Counted from the stretch's first letter, positions 1 to 9,804 are shown. The stretch: 55,028 nt of DNA from Dysgonamonadaceae bacterium (GCA_031256775.1 JAIRPX010000022.1:1-55028), one strand, 5' to 3'. The notes: generated by a model from the letters alone, not told the origin. Translations and numbers: made by a program.

Positions 1-48
1 TTTTCTTCAACTCTTCTACAAGCAAAATAACAGCAAATACATATTGCT

Positions 49-624
49 TTACTTTGAAAACATTTCTCTTAATCTCTTTAATTGCTTTCCTGTTAGAATA
101 AAAGTTGCAGGTTCTGCTCCAAAATAAAAGCGAAACAATAGTTGATCAGCATTTTTGATAGTGGTAATTATATCTTTGGGGGTTTCTATAACAAATTTAT
201 TGCTCAACCATTCGTTTGTTTTTGTTTCTACTCTATTACTGCTACTTGTTTTGGTACTGTCTGTTACGATAGTAGTTGTTGATACGGAACTTGTAGAAGT
301 TCTGTAATTAACGTTTAATTCCGAAATATCCACTTCAAAAGCTTTATTGCCAACTTTTATATAGCTTGTTTTTTCTATATTGAAACTGTTGGCGCTGCCG
401 TTCAGTACAAAATAAATTCTTAATTTTTCATCTTCTTTATTAATAATGCGTTGATAAGTAATATTGGCTGTTCGACGTGCTAATTTTCGTTCCTTAACAG
501 TAGAATCGTGTTTGTAGATCACTATTCGATTGTTACGAAACTCATCTTCCTGAATATGATAGACTTGACATGCGATCATTATTAGTGCGCTAAAACTCAG
601 TGAAATTACAATTTTGCTTTTCAT
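49..624 (-). CDS. Hypothetical lipoprotein
   Basis: An unrecognised 191-residue protein. The reading frame is open from 663, but the methionine at 624 is the better start because it opens directly onto a basic residue pair and a hydrophobic stretch ending in a lipobox-like IAC at Cys19; the 13 extra upstream codons spoil that signal. The mature part is Ser/Thr/Asn-rich around residues 105-135 with no motif I recognise. It lies 14 bases after the stop of the AAA ATPase gene on the same strand, so the two may be co-transcribed. Function unknown; a surface or periplasmic lipoprotein is inferred from the signal only. Confidence 0.65.
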   Translation of the reverse strand: MKSKIVISLSFSALIMIACQVYHIQEDEFRNNRIVIYKHDSTVKERKLARRTANITYQRIINKEDEKLRIYFVLNGSANSFNIEKTSYIKVGNKAFEVDISELNVNYRTSTSSVSTTTIVTDSTKTSSSNRVETKTNEWLSNKFVIETPKDIITTIKNADQLLFRFYFGAEPATFILTGKQLKRLREMFSK

Positions 625-638
625 GTTGTTATTATTTT

Positions 639-1817
639 TTAATATAAAAAACCAAATAGCCACAATGGTATTACTTTTCGTTCTCCTGCCTCAATTCCGT
701 CGATTACATAATAAATATCCGAATTAAATTTTCCCCGAATTTGCTCTCCAACACTGAGATGATATTTTCCATTAACTAAAAAATGACAGCCGTTTTCACT
801 TGCATTTACTTTGTAATCTTTTTGTAATTGATTGTATAAAAATGTTTCGCGTAATGCTTGCCGTTCCACGTTGATCATCCGCGTGGCGTATAACAAATTA
901 GGATTTTGCAGATATAAACGTACCGGTTTTTTAGGAAAATCTTCCTTTTCCGGATAAAGCATGTTAATTAATCGTGCATCTTTCAGATACTTGATATAAT
1001 TCATCACTGTAGCGCGAGATGTTTCAATATCTGTACTTAACTGGCTGACATTCGGACTTCCTTGTGATGTTACGGACAAAAGGTAAAGTAATTTTCGTAA
1101 TTTGGGTAAATAACTCAGTTCGATTTGATAAATGGATAAGACATCGACTTCCAGCATCATATTCATGGTTTTTAATAAGTTTTCCGAAAAATTACGTTTT
1201 TCCAGATGGAAAGGATAAAAGCCATGATGAAAATAATCGTCCAAATAGGCTAAAGGCCTTACTTGCGATGTGATTTTTTGTGCAATATCTTGATGATGTT
1301 GAAAAATTTCGTTCAATGAATATGATTCGAATTTATATCCCGTTTGCAGTTCGAGAAATTCGCGGAAAGAAAATCCTCTTAAATTGTAAGATATTACTTT
1401 ACCTGCAAGCGGAGAATGTTCGTCTTTTAAACGGAGAACGGAAGAACCTGCAAAGATAATTTGTAAATCGGGATAATTATCATAGCAATAAGCTAATTCC
1501 GAAGCCCAATTCGGATATTTGAATATCTGATCGATTAACAGTACTTTACCTCCTTTTAGACGAAATTCGTTTGCGAAATCCTGAATTGTTCTTACCGTAA
1601 AATAAAAGTTATTCAAATTGATGTATAGGCATTCCCTGTCGTCAGCAGAAAATTTTTCTTTGGCATATTGGATAAGGAAACTGGTTTTACCCACTCCTCG
1701 TGACCCTTTGATTCCGATAAGCCGGTCGTTCCAATTAATATTATCAATCAGTTTTCTCCGAAGAGGCATATCTATATGTTCTACCAGATATTGATGGGTT
1801 CTATAAAAAGATTCCAT
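639..1817 (-). CDS. AAA family ATPase (AAA_14/DUF4143-like) with altered Walker B
   Basis: A 392-residue member of the large prokaryotic ATPase family with an N-terminal AAA_14-type domain and a C-terminal nuclease-like or DUF4143-like region. The Walker A loop GSRGVGKTS is at residues 38-46. The Walker B strand reads VLLIDQ: Asp96 is followed by Gln97, where relatives normally have Glu. The downstream sensor-type GSS motif (IIFAGSS) is present, and a winged-helix-like stretch near residues 255-285 fits the family. The cellular role of this family is poorly defined. A good promoter lies just upstream at 1844-1874. Confidence 0.8.
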   Translation of the reverse strand: MESFYRTHQYLVEHIDMPLRRKLIDNINWNDRLIGIKGSRGVGKTSFLIQYAKEKFSADDRECLYINLNNFYFTVRTIQDFANEFRLKGGKVLLIDQIFKYPNWASELAYCYDNYPDLQIIFAGSSVLRLKDEHSPLAGKVISYNLRGFSFREFLELQTGYKFESYSLNEIFQHHQDIAQKITSQVRPLAYLDDYFHHGFYPFHLEKRNFSENLLKTMNMMLEVDVLSIYQIELSYLPKLRKLLYLLSVTSQGSPNVSQLSTDIETSRATVMNYIKYLKDARLINMLYPEKEDFPKKPVRLYLQNPNLLYATRMINVERQALRETFLYNQLQKDYKVNASENGCHFLVNGKYHLSVGEQIRGKFNSDIYYVIDGIEAGERKVIPLWLFGFLY

Positions 1818-1843
1818 AATAATTGTATTTCATGCAAATGATA

Positions 1844-1874
1844 CAAAAGTAGGAAAATATTTTTTAATTGCAAA
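1844..1874 (-). promoter_or_regulatory. Bacteroidetes-type promoter of the AAA ATPase gene
   Basis: Read on the minus strand, TTTG (1874-1871), 19 bases, then TACTTTTG (1851-1844). This matches the Bacteroidetes housekeeping -33/-7 consensus (TTTG and TAnnTTTG) with standard spacing. The start codon at 1817 follows after a short leader. Confidence 0.6.
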
Positions 1875-1966
1875 GTTCGGAAGCTCGGATAGCAATACGG
1901 TCGGCTTTAAAAATAAGGTATTGTTAATTTGATATAGTTTTTGTATTTTTGCCAACAAAAACGTTT

Positions 1967-2496
1967 ATGACTTGTCCAAGATGCGGCAGCGAAAATCACT
2001 GCAAAGAAAGAAGGCGTAATACAAAGTCGTCAAAGGTATAAAATATCATTACACAGTAGCACAAAAATCGAATGTTAAGCCCGAAGCAATCGAACGCTTA
2101 GCCTTTGAAATGTATTTGGAAGGCTTGAATTTTCGCGGAATAGGCAGAATCCTGAAAATCAGTTATGGAACCGTTTTTCAATAGGTAAAAGAGTGGGGTA
2201 AAATCAGGAATTACCCAAACGAAATGGAAAAATATCTATCATAGAACTTGATGAGCTGCACAGTTATTTTTGCCTCTGATTATTGAAAAAGTTATGAAGG
2301 GTTTGTGCCTGCAAAAAAACATTTGCAAACCAAATCAGAAACATATACAGTAGAGGGTTACAACAGTAGAATAAGGCATTATTCGGCGAGGTTTAAAAGA
2401 AAGGGAAAATCTTACTGTAAAGCTGATTATATGATGGCAATATCATTAAATTTACTAATGATGAAACATTATAACGAATTATCCATATTTATTTAG
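1967..2496 (+). mobile_element. Decayed IS1-type transposase
   Basis: Pieces of an IS1-family transposase in more than one frame. From 1967 there is an InsA-like zinc ribbon start (MTCPRCGS). After a stop and frame change near 2041 comes an InsA-like helix-turn-helix stretch (about 2080-2165, with an internal stop). From about 2290 there is an InsB-like C-terminus, including the TKSETYTVEGYNSRIRHY segment. The catalytic middle of InsB is missing, so the element cannot transpose itself. A TATTTTTG promoter-like box at 1944-1951 precedes it. I could not define terminal inverted repeats. Confidence 0.7.
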
Positions 2497-2509
2497 CAAT
2501 ATTTAAAAT

Positions 2510-2545
2510 AAAAATCTGTCATCCAATGTAAGATGACAGATTTTT
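2510..2545. terminator. Bidirectional intrinsic terminator
   Basis: A perfect 14-bp stem (2510-2523 with 2532-2545) around an 8-base loop. The arms are AT-rich at the base, so both strands give a U-rich tail. It lies 31 bases beyond the DUF4465 stop on the minus strand and after the IS1 remnant on the plus strand. Confidence 0.75.
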
Positions 2546-2576
2546 ATTTTTTTTAGGATATTATGTTCTTTTTATT

Positions 2577-3446
2577 TTATCGTTTTAAACGGATTCCGTC
2601 GAGACAAAACCATGTTGGTGTACGGATATTTCCGGCAGGGTCAACATCGGACGATTCTACATTGAAAACTACTTTATCGACAGTTCCCAAATCTGTCAAG
2701 TCAAATTTATACCAGTCGTCGACAATATAATCCCAGGCCGGATGTTCGGGATTCGAACCGCAACAGGCCAGATCGAATTTAAGCGTTTTAGTAGGCGTTC
2801 CATTGAGGTAGCCTTTCGCAATAATCCGGTAAAAATCCTTATCGGCTGTCGACATTTTCTTTACACCCCCGGGTACATAAGTGTACCATACGCCTCTCGG
2901 AGCGCTTGGCACCCTCGGATTGGCAACCGTGGCGGTATCCATTTTGCCGGTAATCTCATTTTTTGTAATACTGCCTCCATAATAATCGCCGTAGGTCAGC
3001 GCGAGGAAAGCATAGGTGGTATTAGCTGCCAGTATATGCTCGATTATCCGCGGCTTGTCTAGTGTGAAATAGGCGTCGTCGCCCTTTACTCTGGCAACGG
3101 CATACGTTTCCGTCCGGTTGGGCCGGACCGTGAAAACGCTGTACCGGTTGGTGTCCAGCGCCGCTTCGGTTCCCGTCCACGTGAAAGAACGGTTGGAACG
3201 GTTGGAGTAGGCGAATCCCGCTTCCAGCTGTCCGTTGCTCCCTTTTACCGTATTAAAATGAATTCCTTTCGAATCAAAGCCGCCGTCGGGCACCACGTGC
3301 GTAAAGTCTTTGTCAAGCTTGAGTTCGTTCAAGGTAATGTCGTCGTTATAGGGGATCACAAGATCCAGCTCGTCTTTCTGGCAAGCGGTTACCGCCAGTA
3401 AAAATAACAGGAATGGAATTATTGTAAGCAATTTATTTTTTTTCAT
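2577..3446 (-). CDS. DUF4465 surface lipoprotein
   Basis: A 289-residue lipoprotein with a signal ending in VTAC (Cys22). The body fits the DUF4465 family, a beta-sandwich found in Bacteroidetes surface lipoproteins. Family-like features include an aromatic F-x-YSNRSN stretch early and the C-terminal pattern W-x-FDLTDLG, SSDVDPAGN, TPTWFCLDGI. It is the last gene of a susC-susD-DUF4465 unit, 38 bases after the susD stop, and is followed by a strong terminator. The position suggests an extracellular ligand-binding partner of the SusCD transporter. The ligand is not evident; glycan or cofactor binding are both possible. Confidence 0.8.
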   Translation of the reverse strand: MKKNKLLTIIPFLLFLLAVTACQKDELDLVIPYNDDITLNELKLDKDFTHVVPDGGFDSKGIHFNTVKGSNGQLEAGFAYSNRSNRSFTWTGTEAALDTNRYSVFTVRPNRTETYAVARVKGDDAYFTLDKPRIIEHILAANTTYAFLALTYGDYYGGSITKNEITGKMDTATVANPRVPSAPRGVWYTYVPGGVKKMSTADKDFYRIIAKGYLNGTPTKTLKFDLACCGSNPEHPAWDYIVDDWYKFDLTDLGTVDKVVFNVESSDVDPAGNIRTPTWFCLDGIRLKR

Positions 3447-3484
3447 ATTTTTCTTTATATATTAATTTATTTTATAAAAAATGA

Positions 3485-4924
3485 TTATTCCAATGACGGA
3501 TTTTGTATTACATTGTGTTCTTGATTGATGATTTCTGCATCTGGAATCGGCCAGCAATATTTATCCGAAGAAATGGATACATCGGGTTTCAGAGTGTGTA
3601 ACCAGGGTTTACCGTCTTTTAGAAAGCGCAGGGACGCAAACCATTCGCTTCCATTTTCAAGAAATAGCGTAACAACGATTTCCTTAAATATCAGGTCGGA
3701 CAATTCGGTCTGATTGGAAGCTGTCAACGGTGGTAATGCCGGGTTGGTATATTTGCTACGCATTTCGTTTATTGGAGCCAAAGCAGCGGCAATATCCGAG
3801 GGATTCAAGCGGAATTTCAATTCGGACTCTAATAAATAGAGTTCAGGATAGCGGAAATAATATGTAGCATACTTGTCGTTGGGACCGGCATAACGTCCGG
3901 AACGATACAGTTTAGTGTATACGCCGGTTTTGAAGGATGCATCCCATGCTTCCGGAGTTCTGACGGTTCCGGCGGTAATGATCGGGTAGCGCGGGTCGTT
4001 TTTTACCCATGATTGGGGATCAGGATACAACTCGGTTTGATAATACAAACCGTAGGAATAGTAAAATTCATTTTGCGTAATGTTGCTTAAATCGCCTAAA
4101 TATCGGGCAAATAAAACTTCTTTGGAATCCCACGAATCCTGATACATCTTGGCGAGATCCGTTTCCAGGGCAAAAGAGGCCGGAGCGTGAGTCTTTACAT
4201 TTTGAACCAAAGCGAGCGCTTCGGCATAATCGCCTTCCCACCCACGGTAGAGCAGCAATTTGGCATGAGTTACCTGTGCGAGCTGACGGGAGGCATACCG
4301 GCTGCTTTTAAAATCATTCAGGTGAGTTTCCGCATACTTCAGGTCTTCTATGATGCGCGCATAGCTGTCGCCTACCGACAATCTCGTTTTAATCAGATTC
4401 GACAAGTCGGATACCTCGCTGCGGTAAACCAAACCGTAAGGACTGTCGGCTTTTTCCCACCAGTGCGACCACAACCAGAAGATTTGCGTATAAGCAAATG
4501 CGCGGACGCATCGAGCCTCGGCTACCAGTCGGTTTTTATCTTCCACCGTCGGAAATTTGGAGTTTTCGACTCCCGAAATTCCTTCTATTGCCGCGTTTGC
4601 CGCGTTGACTATCGTATAAAGCTGCAACCAGATATCGGTGCCGTCGTTGCTTCCCTGGCGATAAGCCATCGCATAATATGCTTCAAGTTGATCGTACGCC
4701 CATATTCCTGCTTGAGAAGACAAGCGACCCATGATTTCTCCGCCGATATATTTCCCTGTGAATTTGGAATAGATACCGTTTACAATATTTTGAGCAGAAG
4801 TGTAATCGGTGACGGCATGTTCCTTCGTCAGATTATACTTGGGCGATTCGTCGAGAAAGGAGTCGCATGCCGATAAGATCAATACAACGGCTCCCAGTAA
4901 AAAATATTTAGTTAAATCGTTCAT
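3485..4924 (-). CDS. SusD/RagB-family outer-membrane lipoprotein (locus A)
   Basis: A 479-residue SusD-like protein: lipobox LSAC (Cys20), then the typical N-terminal CDSFLDESP segment, an alpha-helical TPR-like core (for example ARCVRAFAYTQIFWLW) and a C-terminal region with the usual YPELYLLESE helix. Members form the hinged lid over SusC barrels and capture ligand at the cell surface. It is shorter than the other three SusDs here (559-652 residues). It starts 8 bases after the susC stop, so the pair is surely co-transcribed. The substrate cannot be read from sequence. Confidence 0.92.
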   Translation of the reverse strand: MNDLTKYFLLGAVVLILSACDSFLDESPKYNLTKEHAVTDYTSAQNIVNGIYSKFTGKYIGGEIMGRLSSQAGIWAYDQLEAYYAMAYRQGSNDGTDIWLQLYTIVNAANAAIEGISGVENSKFPTVEDKNRLVAEARCVRAFAYTQIFWLWSHWWEKADSPYGLVYRSEVSDLSNLIKTRLSVGDSYARIIEDLKYAETHLNDFKSSRYASRQLAQVTHAKLLLYRGWEGDYAEALALVQNVKTHAPASFALETDLAKMYQDSWDSKEVLFARYLGDLSNITQNEFYYSYGLYYQTELYPDPQSWVKNDPRYPIITAGTVRTPEAWDASFKTGVYTKLYRSGRYAGPNDKYATYYFRYPELYLLESELKFRLNPSDIAAALAPINEMRSKYTNPALPPLTASNQTELSDLIFKEIVVTLFLENGSEWFASLRFLKDGKPWLHTLKPDVSISSDKYCWPIPDAEIINQEHNVIQNPSLE

Positions 4925-4932
4925 AATTCAAT

Positions 4933-7900
4933 TTATTTAAGTGTAAATTTAAGTCCTAAGTTGAAATTCTTAGCGGAAGGATACGTACTCTGGTCAATTC
5001 CCGCCCCATAGAAAGCGGTGTAATAGGTATTGAAATTTCCCTGAGGATCCATGCCCGGATAGTTGGTGAACGTCAAAAGATTTGTTGCCTGAAACGATAA
5101 CTCAATGCCCTGAATCAATTGTTTTTTGAATAATTTATCAGGCAAGCGGTAAGAAATGTTTAACGCACTGAGACGTAGGTAAGAAGCGTCATGTATGAAG
5201 CGGTTGGTGAAGACGTTGTTGTCTCCCCAGCCGTAGTAGTCTACGTGTGGGTATTTCGCTCCGGGGCCTTTCACCGTCCAGGTATTGTTCAAAATATCTG
5301 CAAGTCCGTTATAGACATTTAAGCCTCCCGTACCGCCGTTTGAATTTTCCTTTTCCCAATAACGCTGGGCGCCTACCGAATAAACGAATGTAAGATTTAG
5401 GCGCAAGCCTTTCCAGTAAAGGGTAGAGCCGAACCCGCCGAAGAAATCGGGATTGGAGTTGCCGATGATTTCCCGATCGTCGATTGTTATTTTTCCGTCA
5501 CCGTTTAAATCCACGACATAAATATCTCCGACAGATTCATAATAGGCTGTTCTGTATTGCGTTTGTTTTCCGGTAGACGGATCGATGGGGCGGATGGCAT
5601 ATACTTCTTCCGTCGTTTGAAAGAAGCGACCGGCATCGCGATATCCGTAAAAAGTCCCTAATTTTCCGCCTTCCATTACCTTGATTCTCTGGTTAGCCCC
5701 TCCTCCATAATATTTTTCAACGCCGTTTATTTTTTTCAGGATACCGTCGTTATGCGCTGCATTGAAATCAAGTTCCCAAGTCAAATCCCTTGTATTCACA
5801 GCCTTTACTTTTACGTCAAATTCCCATCCCTCATTTCGGAGCGCACCGATATTCCGGGTCACGTTGGAAAATGACGACGAAATAGGAACCGGTGTGCTGT
5901 ATAAGAGATTATCAACGTCTTTCCTGTACCATCCCAAGGTTCCGGATATGCGATCATTCCAGAAGCCATAGTCGAGTCCTATATCGGTTTGCGTCTGTTG
6001 TTCCCATTGCAATATGCTGTTTCCAAGAGAAGAAGGGACTATTCCGGGTAGATTGTTATACAGGGCGGAACCCATCAAAGTCCTCCAGGCATAGTTTCCA
6101 AGATTTTGAGAACCGGTCATGCCGTAAGAAGCTCTTAGTTTCAAGTAAGTGACGGCAGGTTGAAGATCGGCGATAAAATCTTCTTCCGTAACGATCCAGC
6201 CAATACCTCCCGAAGGGAAATAACCCCAGCGGCTGTCTTTACCGAAGCGGGAAGATCCGTCGGCGCGATAAGTTGCAGTAAGTAAGTAACGATTGTTGTA
6301 TTTGTATTGCGCGCGGGCGAAAACCGATACCAATGCATTAGCTGAATACGGATTGTTCATACTGGATTTTAGAGCGGCGCTACCCAGGTTTACCATTACG
6401 TCGTCATCAGGAAAATTCATGCCGGTAGCGCGTAATCCGTCCGACCAGTTCTTTTCCAGAGAATGTCCGAGTATCGCCTGTAAATCGTGCTTTTTCCAAG
6501 TTTTGAAAAACGTCAGCAAATTTTCCCAGACCCCTACATAATTCTGGACGGTTTCTATTTCCCCATAATTTGTGGCGTCGGCGTAAGATTTTCGCTCATA
6601 GTAGTCGTATTTCGAATTGGAATAATTGAGAGTTCCTTTGGTTTTGAATTTTAAATAGGAAAAGATGTTGTATTCAAGGAATAACGAACTGTTAAAACTC
6701 CGATTTTCACTCCGGTTTCTATTTAAAAGCTCGATCAAGGGATTTTTTACATAAGAATCGATCATGTTGATTGTTCCATCTTCTTTATAGGCGGGATAAT
6801 CCGGGCGCATATTCAGAATTTGAGTAATCATCATGTCTTTATCATCCAGGGAACGTGCCGATCCGTCGATGTTGATACCCAATTTGAGCGATTCCCTCAC
6901 TTTTCCTTCAAAACTGAATCTTCCCCCGAAGCTGTTACCATGACTGCCTTTTACAACTCCTTGCTGGTCTTTATAAAAGAAAGAAGCATAATATGAATTT
7001 TGAGCGTTACCTCCCCGTAGATTGAGGTCGTACTGGCTTGTTTGCGCATCGCGGGTCATTAATTCCCAGTAATTGTCTGTTCCGGAATAATAGGCGTTCG
7101 GCAAAAGCAGGTCGTCTGTGAGTGTGTTTTTGTTCCATTGGCTGGTATTTAGCGTGTTGAATTTTGTCTGATCCATAAATCGGCGAACGAAATAGTCCAG
7201 TCCTCCGTAGCGAAAAGCCTGTTCTTTTAATGCGAGCTTTGAAAATTGGATGTATTCATCCGCTTTCAAAGTTCTGAATCCGTTGGCGTCCAGTTTCTGA
7301 ATACCGGTACGTGCCGAAACTTCGATGGTAGGCGTCATACCTTCCTTGCCGCTTTTAGTTGTGACGATGACAACGCCGTTAGCGGCGCGGGAACCGTAAA
7401 TGGCTGTTGAGGAAGCGTCTTTCAAAATATCGATGCTTTCTACATCATTCAGATTCAAGTTGTACAACGTGTTGGAGATATCGCTGGAAAGCGAATTGGA
7501 ATACTGCGGAATCCCGTCGATAATCCAGAGCGGCTGTCCGTCACCCGAAAGAGAAGACATTCCTCGGATCACCACCGAAACGGGGGAGGAGGGTGAAGCC
7601 GATGATATGAGGACGTTCACTCCGGCCGCTTTCCCTTGCAGCGCTCCCTGCAGAGAATTATTCATTGGAGTGGATTTAATGGTTTCCATGCCTATTTTTG
7701 ACACCGACCCCACCAAATCCTTTTTTGTCGATGTACCGTATCCGACCACGACAATTTCGTCCAGAAGCGTTAGATCTTCGCTCAATCGAATGATTACCGG
7801 ATTTTTATCATTTACACTGATTTCTTGGGTTTTATATCCCAAAAAACGAGCTTCCAAGGTGAGCGGATACTTTTCGTTTGTGCGAATTTCAAAATTTCCG

Positions 7901-8118
7901 GACGCATCGGTATGTATTCCGTCTCGGGTTTTTTTAACACTTACCAGCGATCCAACCACTCCTTCTCCGGTTTGAGCATCGATTACCTGACCTTTTATTA
8001 TGTTTTGAGCATAAATATAAGGTGTTGAGCATAGTATAATTCCTGTAAGAACAGAAATCATACGTTTCCTGAAATTGGGGATTCCTTTTCCCCCGTTAAA
8101 AAACAATAAATGTATCAT
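4933..8118 (-). CDS. SusC/RagA-family TonB-dependent transporter (locus A)
   Basis: A 1061-residue outer-membrane active transporter. Order: signal peptide ending near residue 38 (YAQ), carboxypeptidase-regulatory-like domain (about 39-125), the conserved EIVVVGYG TonB-box region, plug domain with ASSTAIYGSRAANGVVIVTTKSG, and a long beta-barrel ending in an aromatic-poor LKFTLK. A second methionine at 8061 (residue 20) is an alternative start; the longer form has a basic n-region and is kept. No carbohydrate-active enzyme or regulator lies beside it. A candidate promoter is at 8348-8381, implying a leader of about 230 bases. Confidence 0.93.
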   Translation of the reverse strand: MIHLLFFNGGKGIPNFRKRMISVLTGIILCSTPYIYAQNIIKGQVIDAQTGEGVVGSLVSVKKTRDGIHTDASGNFEIRTNEKYPLTLEARFLGYKTQEISVNDKNPVIIRLSEDLTLLDEIVVVGYGTSTKKDLVGSVSKIGMETIKSTPMNNSLQGALQGKAAGVNVLISSASPSSPVSVVIRGMSSLSGDGQPLWIIDGIPQYSNSLSSDISNTLYNLNLNDVESIDILKDASSTAIYGSRAANGVVIVTTKSGKEGMTPTIEVSARTGIQKLDANGFRTLKADEYIQFSKLALKEQAFRYGGLDYFVRRFMDQTKFNTLNTSQWNKNTLTDDLLLPNAYYSGTDNYWELMTRDAQTSQYDLNLRGGNAQNSYYASFFYKDQQGVVKGSHGNSFGGRFSFEGKVRESLKLGINIDGSARSLDDKDMMITQILNMRPDYPAYKEDGTINMIDSYVKNPLIELLNRNRSENRSFNSSLFLEYNIFSYLKFKTKGTLNYSNSKYDYYERKSYADATNYGEIETVQNYVGVWENLLTFFKTWKKHDLQAILGHSLEKNWSDGLRATGMNFPDDDVMVNLGSAALKSSMNNPYSANALVSVFARAQYKYNNRYLLTATYRADGSSRFGKDSRWGYFPSGGIGWIVTEEDFIADLQPAVTYLKLRASYGMTGSQNLGNYAWRTLMGSALYNNLPGIVPSSLGNSILQWEQQTQTDIGLDYGFWNDRISGTLGWYRKDVDNLLYSTPVPISSSFSNVTRNIGALRNEGWEFDVKVKAVNTRDLTWELDFNAAHNDGILKKINGVEKYYGGGANQRIKVMEGGKLGTFYGYRDAGRFFQTTEEVYAIRPIDPSTGKQTQYRTAYYESVGDIYVVDLNGDGKITIDDREIIGNSNPDFFGGFGSTLYWKGLRLNLTFVYSVGAQRYWEKENSNGGTGGLNVYNGLADILNNTWTVKGPGAKYPHVDYYGWGDNNVFTNRFIHDASYLRLSALNISYRLPDKLFKKQLIQGIELSFQATNLLTFTNYPGMDPQGNFNTYYTAFYGAGIDQSTYPSAKNFNLGLKFTLK

Positions 8119-8625
8119 GCCTTCTTTTTAGTTTAAAGGTTTAATAAAATTATTTTTTGCAAATAAATCTAATAGTTCAATGAGATATTTATATTATTTT
8201 CAAAATATTTGTTTTTGTGTTATTTGCAAATTGTTATTATTTTATCAATAGTAAATTAATTAATGGATTTATATTATTTCATTTTGTTTGTATTATATGT
8301 ATAATTTGAGTAATAATCGTAAAAAATAGTGTCATAATATCACTTGGCAAAGATAATGAAAATTTTATAAATTTACACAAAGAAATTTTGTTAAATTTTA
8401 AACAACTAAATAGTTAAATTTTATTTTTCTGAAAATTAAGCGATTATGAAATATAACAGATAATAAATTGGGAAAAATGGAAAATGAAGGTTCTTTTGCA
8501 ATGCAATCGGATAAAATAGAAAAATTTTCACAGGAATCTCAAAATAAAATCTAAAAACAAACGTTAACTAAAATGACTGATATTGTGTAAATATCTAAAT
8601 TTTTATTGCACGAAAAATACGATTT
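8119..8625. other. AT-rich divergent intergenic region
   Basis: About 500 bases, very AT-rich, between the leftward locus A susC and the rightward ompA-like gene. I see the minus-strand promoter candidate at 8348-8381 and a possible but unconvincing 25-codon ORF at 8477-8554. No RNA gene, repeat array or cobalamin-type riboswitch was found. Confidence 0.5.
8348..8381 (-). promoter_or_regulatory. Candidate promoter of locus A susC
   Basis: Minus strand: TTTG (8381-8378), 22 bases, TATCTTTG (8355-8348). The -7 box is a full match to TAnnTTTG; the spacing is at the long end of the usual range. It would give a long untranslated leader before 8118. Confidence 0.4.
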
Positions 8626-9792
8626 ATGAAAACGATATTTATTTTTTTTATTTTTTTGTCCGGTTTTTTTACTGTTTGTCCGATTCAGGGGCAGAAAATG
8701 GAAGAACTATTGAAGAAAAACAACAATTGGTTCGTACAATTGGGAGCCGGAGGACAAGGTTACCTGCGAAATAATGAATCAAAAACCGATTTTCAGAAAA
8801 GAATAAGTGTAATGCCGGTTGCTTCTGTGGGTAGATGGATGAATCCCTATTGGGGAATGCGCATGAGAGGGCAAGGTGGTTCCCTTCGAGGGCTTGACAG
8901 TCAAGGTTTTATTATTAATTATGACAAATATTACAATGTGCATTTGAATGCGATGTGGAATTTGTCGAATCAATTAACAGGATATTCTTCAACCCGTTTT
9001 TTTCATTTTATTCCTTATGCAGGCTTAGGATTTGCCCATCGCTTTCAATTGCATAATAATCAGGAAATTCCACAAAAAGAAGGCGTTATGTACAGTTATT
9101 ATACGGGTGCCAATGCGCTTTCGGTTAACGGCGGTATCCAATTAGGGTTCAGGCTGAGTAAACGGATTTGTTTAGATTTCGATTTGGGCGCGTCACTTCT
9201 TCCCGATTATTTTGATCGAGTGATTTATCAGGATAGAAATGAGGCGATTGTTTCTGCTTCCGGTGGAATAACATTGAAATTGGGACAAACAGATTTTAAG
9301 GCGATCGAGTTAGTGGATCAAATAATGATTAATGAACTGAATAAAATGATCAATCAACTTCATACCGAACTCAAAATGTTTACCAATTTTAAACCGCGCC
9401 CTTCTCCTCCTTGTTCCTTATATCCGGCAGCGCCGCCGACGGCGCCTGATATTTCGGAAACAACGGAAATAACATTGGTTCCCAATGTAGTATTTTTCAG
9501 CTTGAATAGTGCAAAGGTGGACGATAATCAGCAAGCCGGTATTTTCAATATGGTTGAGTTTATCCATAACAATGGAGGAAAAATAAAAGTGATTGGGTAT
9601 GCCGATAAAAACAGCGGCTCGTCGATTTATAACATGAATCTTTCCGAAAAGCGGGCTAAAGCAGTTGCCAACGAATTGATAACCAGATATAAAGTAGCAT
9701 CTCACGATATTATTGTAGAATGGAAGGGAGACGAAGAACAACCTTATCGGGAAAGCGAATGGAACAGGGTAGTTATAATGATTCCTCAATAA
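8626..9792 (+). CDS. OmpA-family outer-membrane protein
   Basis: A 388-residue protein. A signal peptide covers about residues 1-23 (hydrophobic, ending near QGQ). Residues 24-215 are rich in alternating aromatic/polar strands, as in a small outer-membrane beta-barrel. A Pro-rich linker follows near 265-280. The C-terminal OmpA-like peptidoglycan-binding domain (about 285-388) shows VFFSLNSAKVD, GYADKNSGS and LSEKRAKAVANELI. Such proteins tether the outer membrane to the cell wall. It reads divergently from locus A and stops 66 bases before the sugar transferase gene, which has its own promoter. Confidence 0.88.
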   Translation: MKTIFIFFIFLSGFFTVCPIQGQKMEELLKKNNNWFVQLGAGGQGYLRNNESKTDFQKRISVMPVASVGRWMNPYWGMRMRGQGGSLRGLDSQGFIINYDKYYNVHLNAMWNLSNQLTGYSSTRFFHFIPYAGLGFAHRFQLHNNQEIPQKEGVMYSYYTGANALSVNGGIQLGFRLSKRICLDFDLGASLLPDYFDRVIYQDRNEAIVSASGGITLKLGQTDFKAIELVDQIMINELNKMINQLHTELKMFTNFKPRPSPPCSLYPAAPPTAPDISETTEITLVPNVVFFSLNSAKVDDNQQAGIFNMVEFIHNNGGKIKVIGYADKNSGSSIYNMNLSEKRAKAVANELITRYKVASHDIIVEWKGDEEQPYRESEWNRVVIMIPQ

Positions 9793-9804
9793 TAATCAAT
9801 TTTT

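Noticed and set aside
8477..8554. 25-codon ORF in the gap before the ompA-like gene
   Set aside because: Begins after a GGGAAAA run and has a polar sequence, but it is too short, unrecognised and not followed by a terminator.
8119..8625. Cobalamin riboswitch upstream of locus A
   Set aside because: No conserved B12-box-like segment could be found in this very AT-rich leader.
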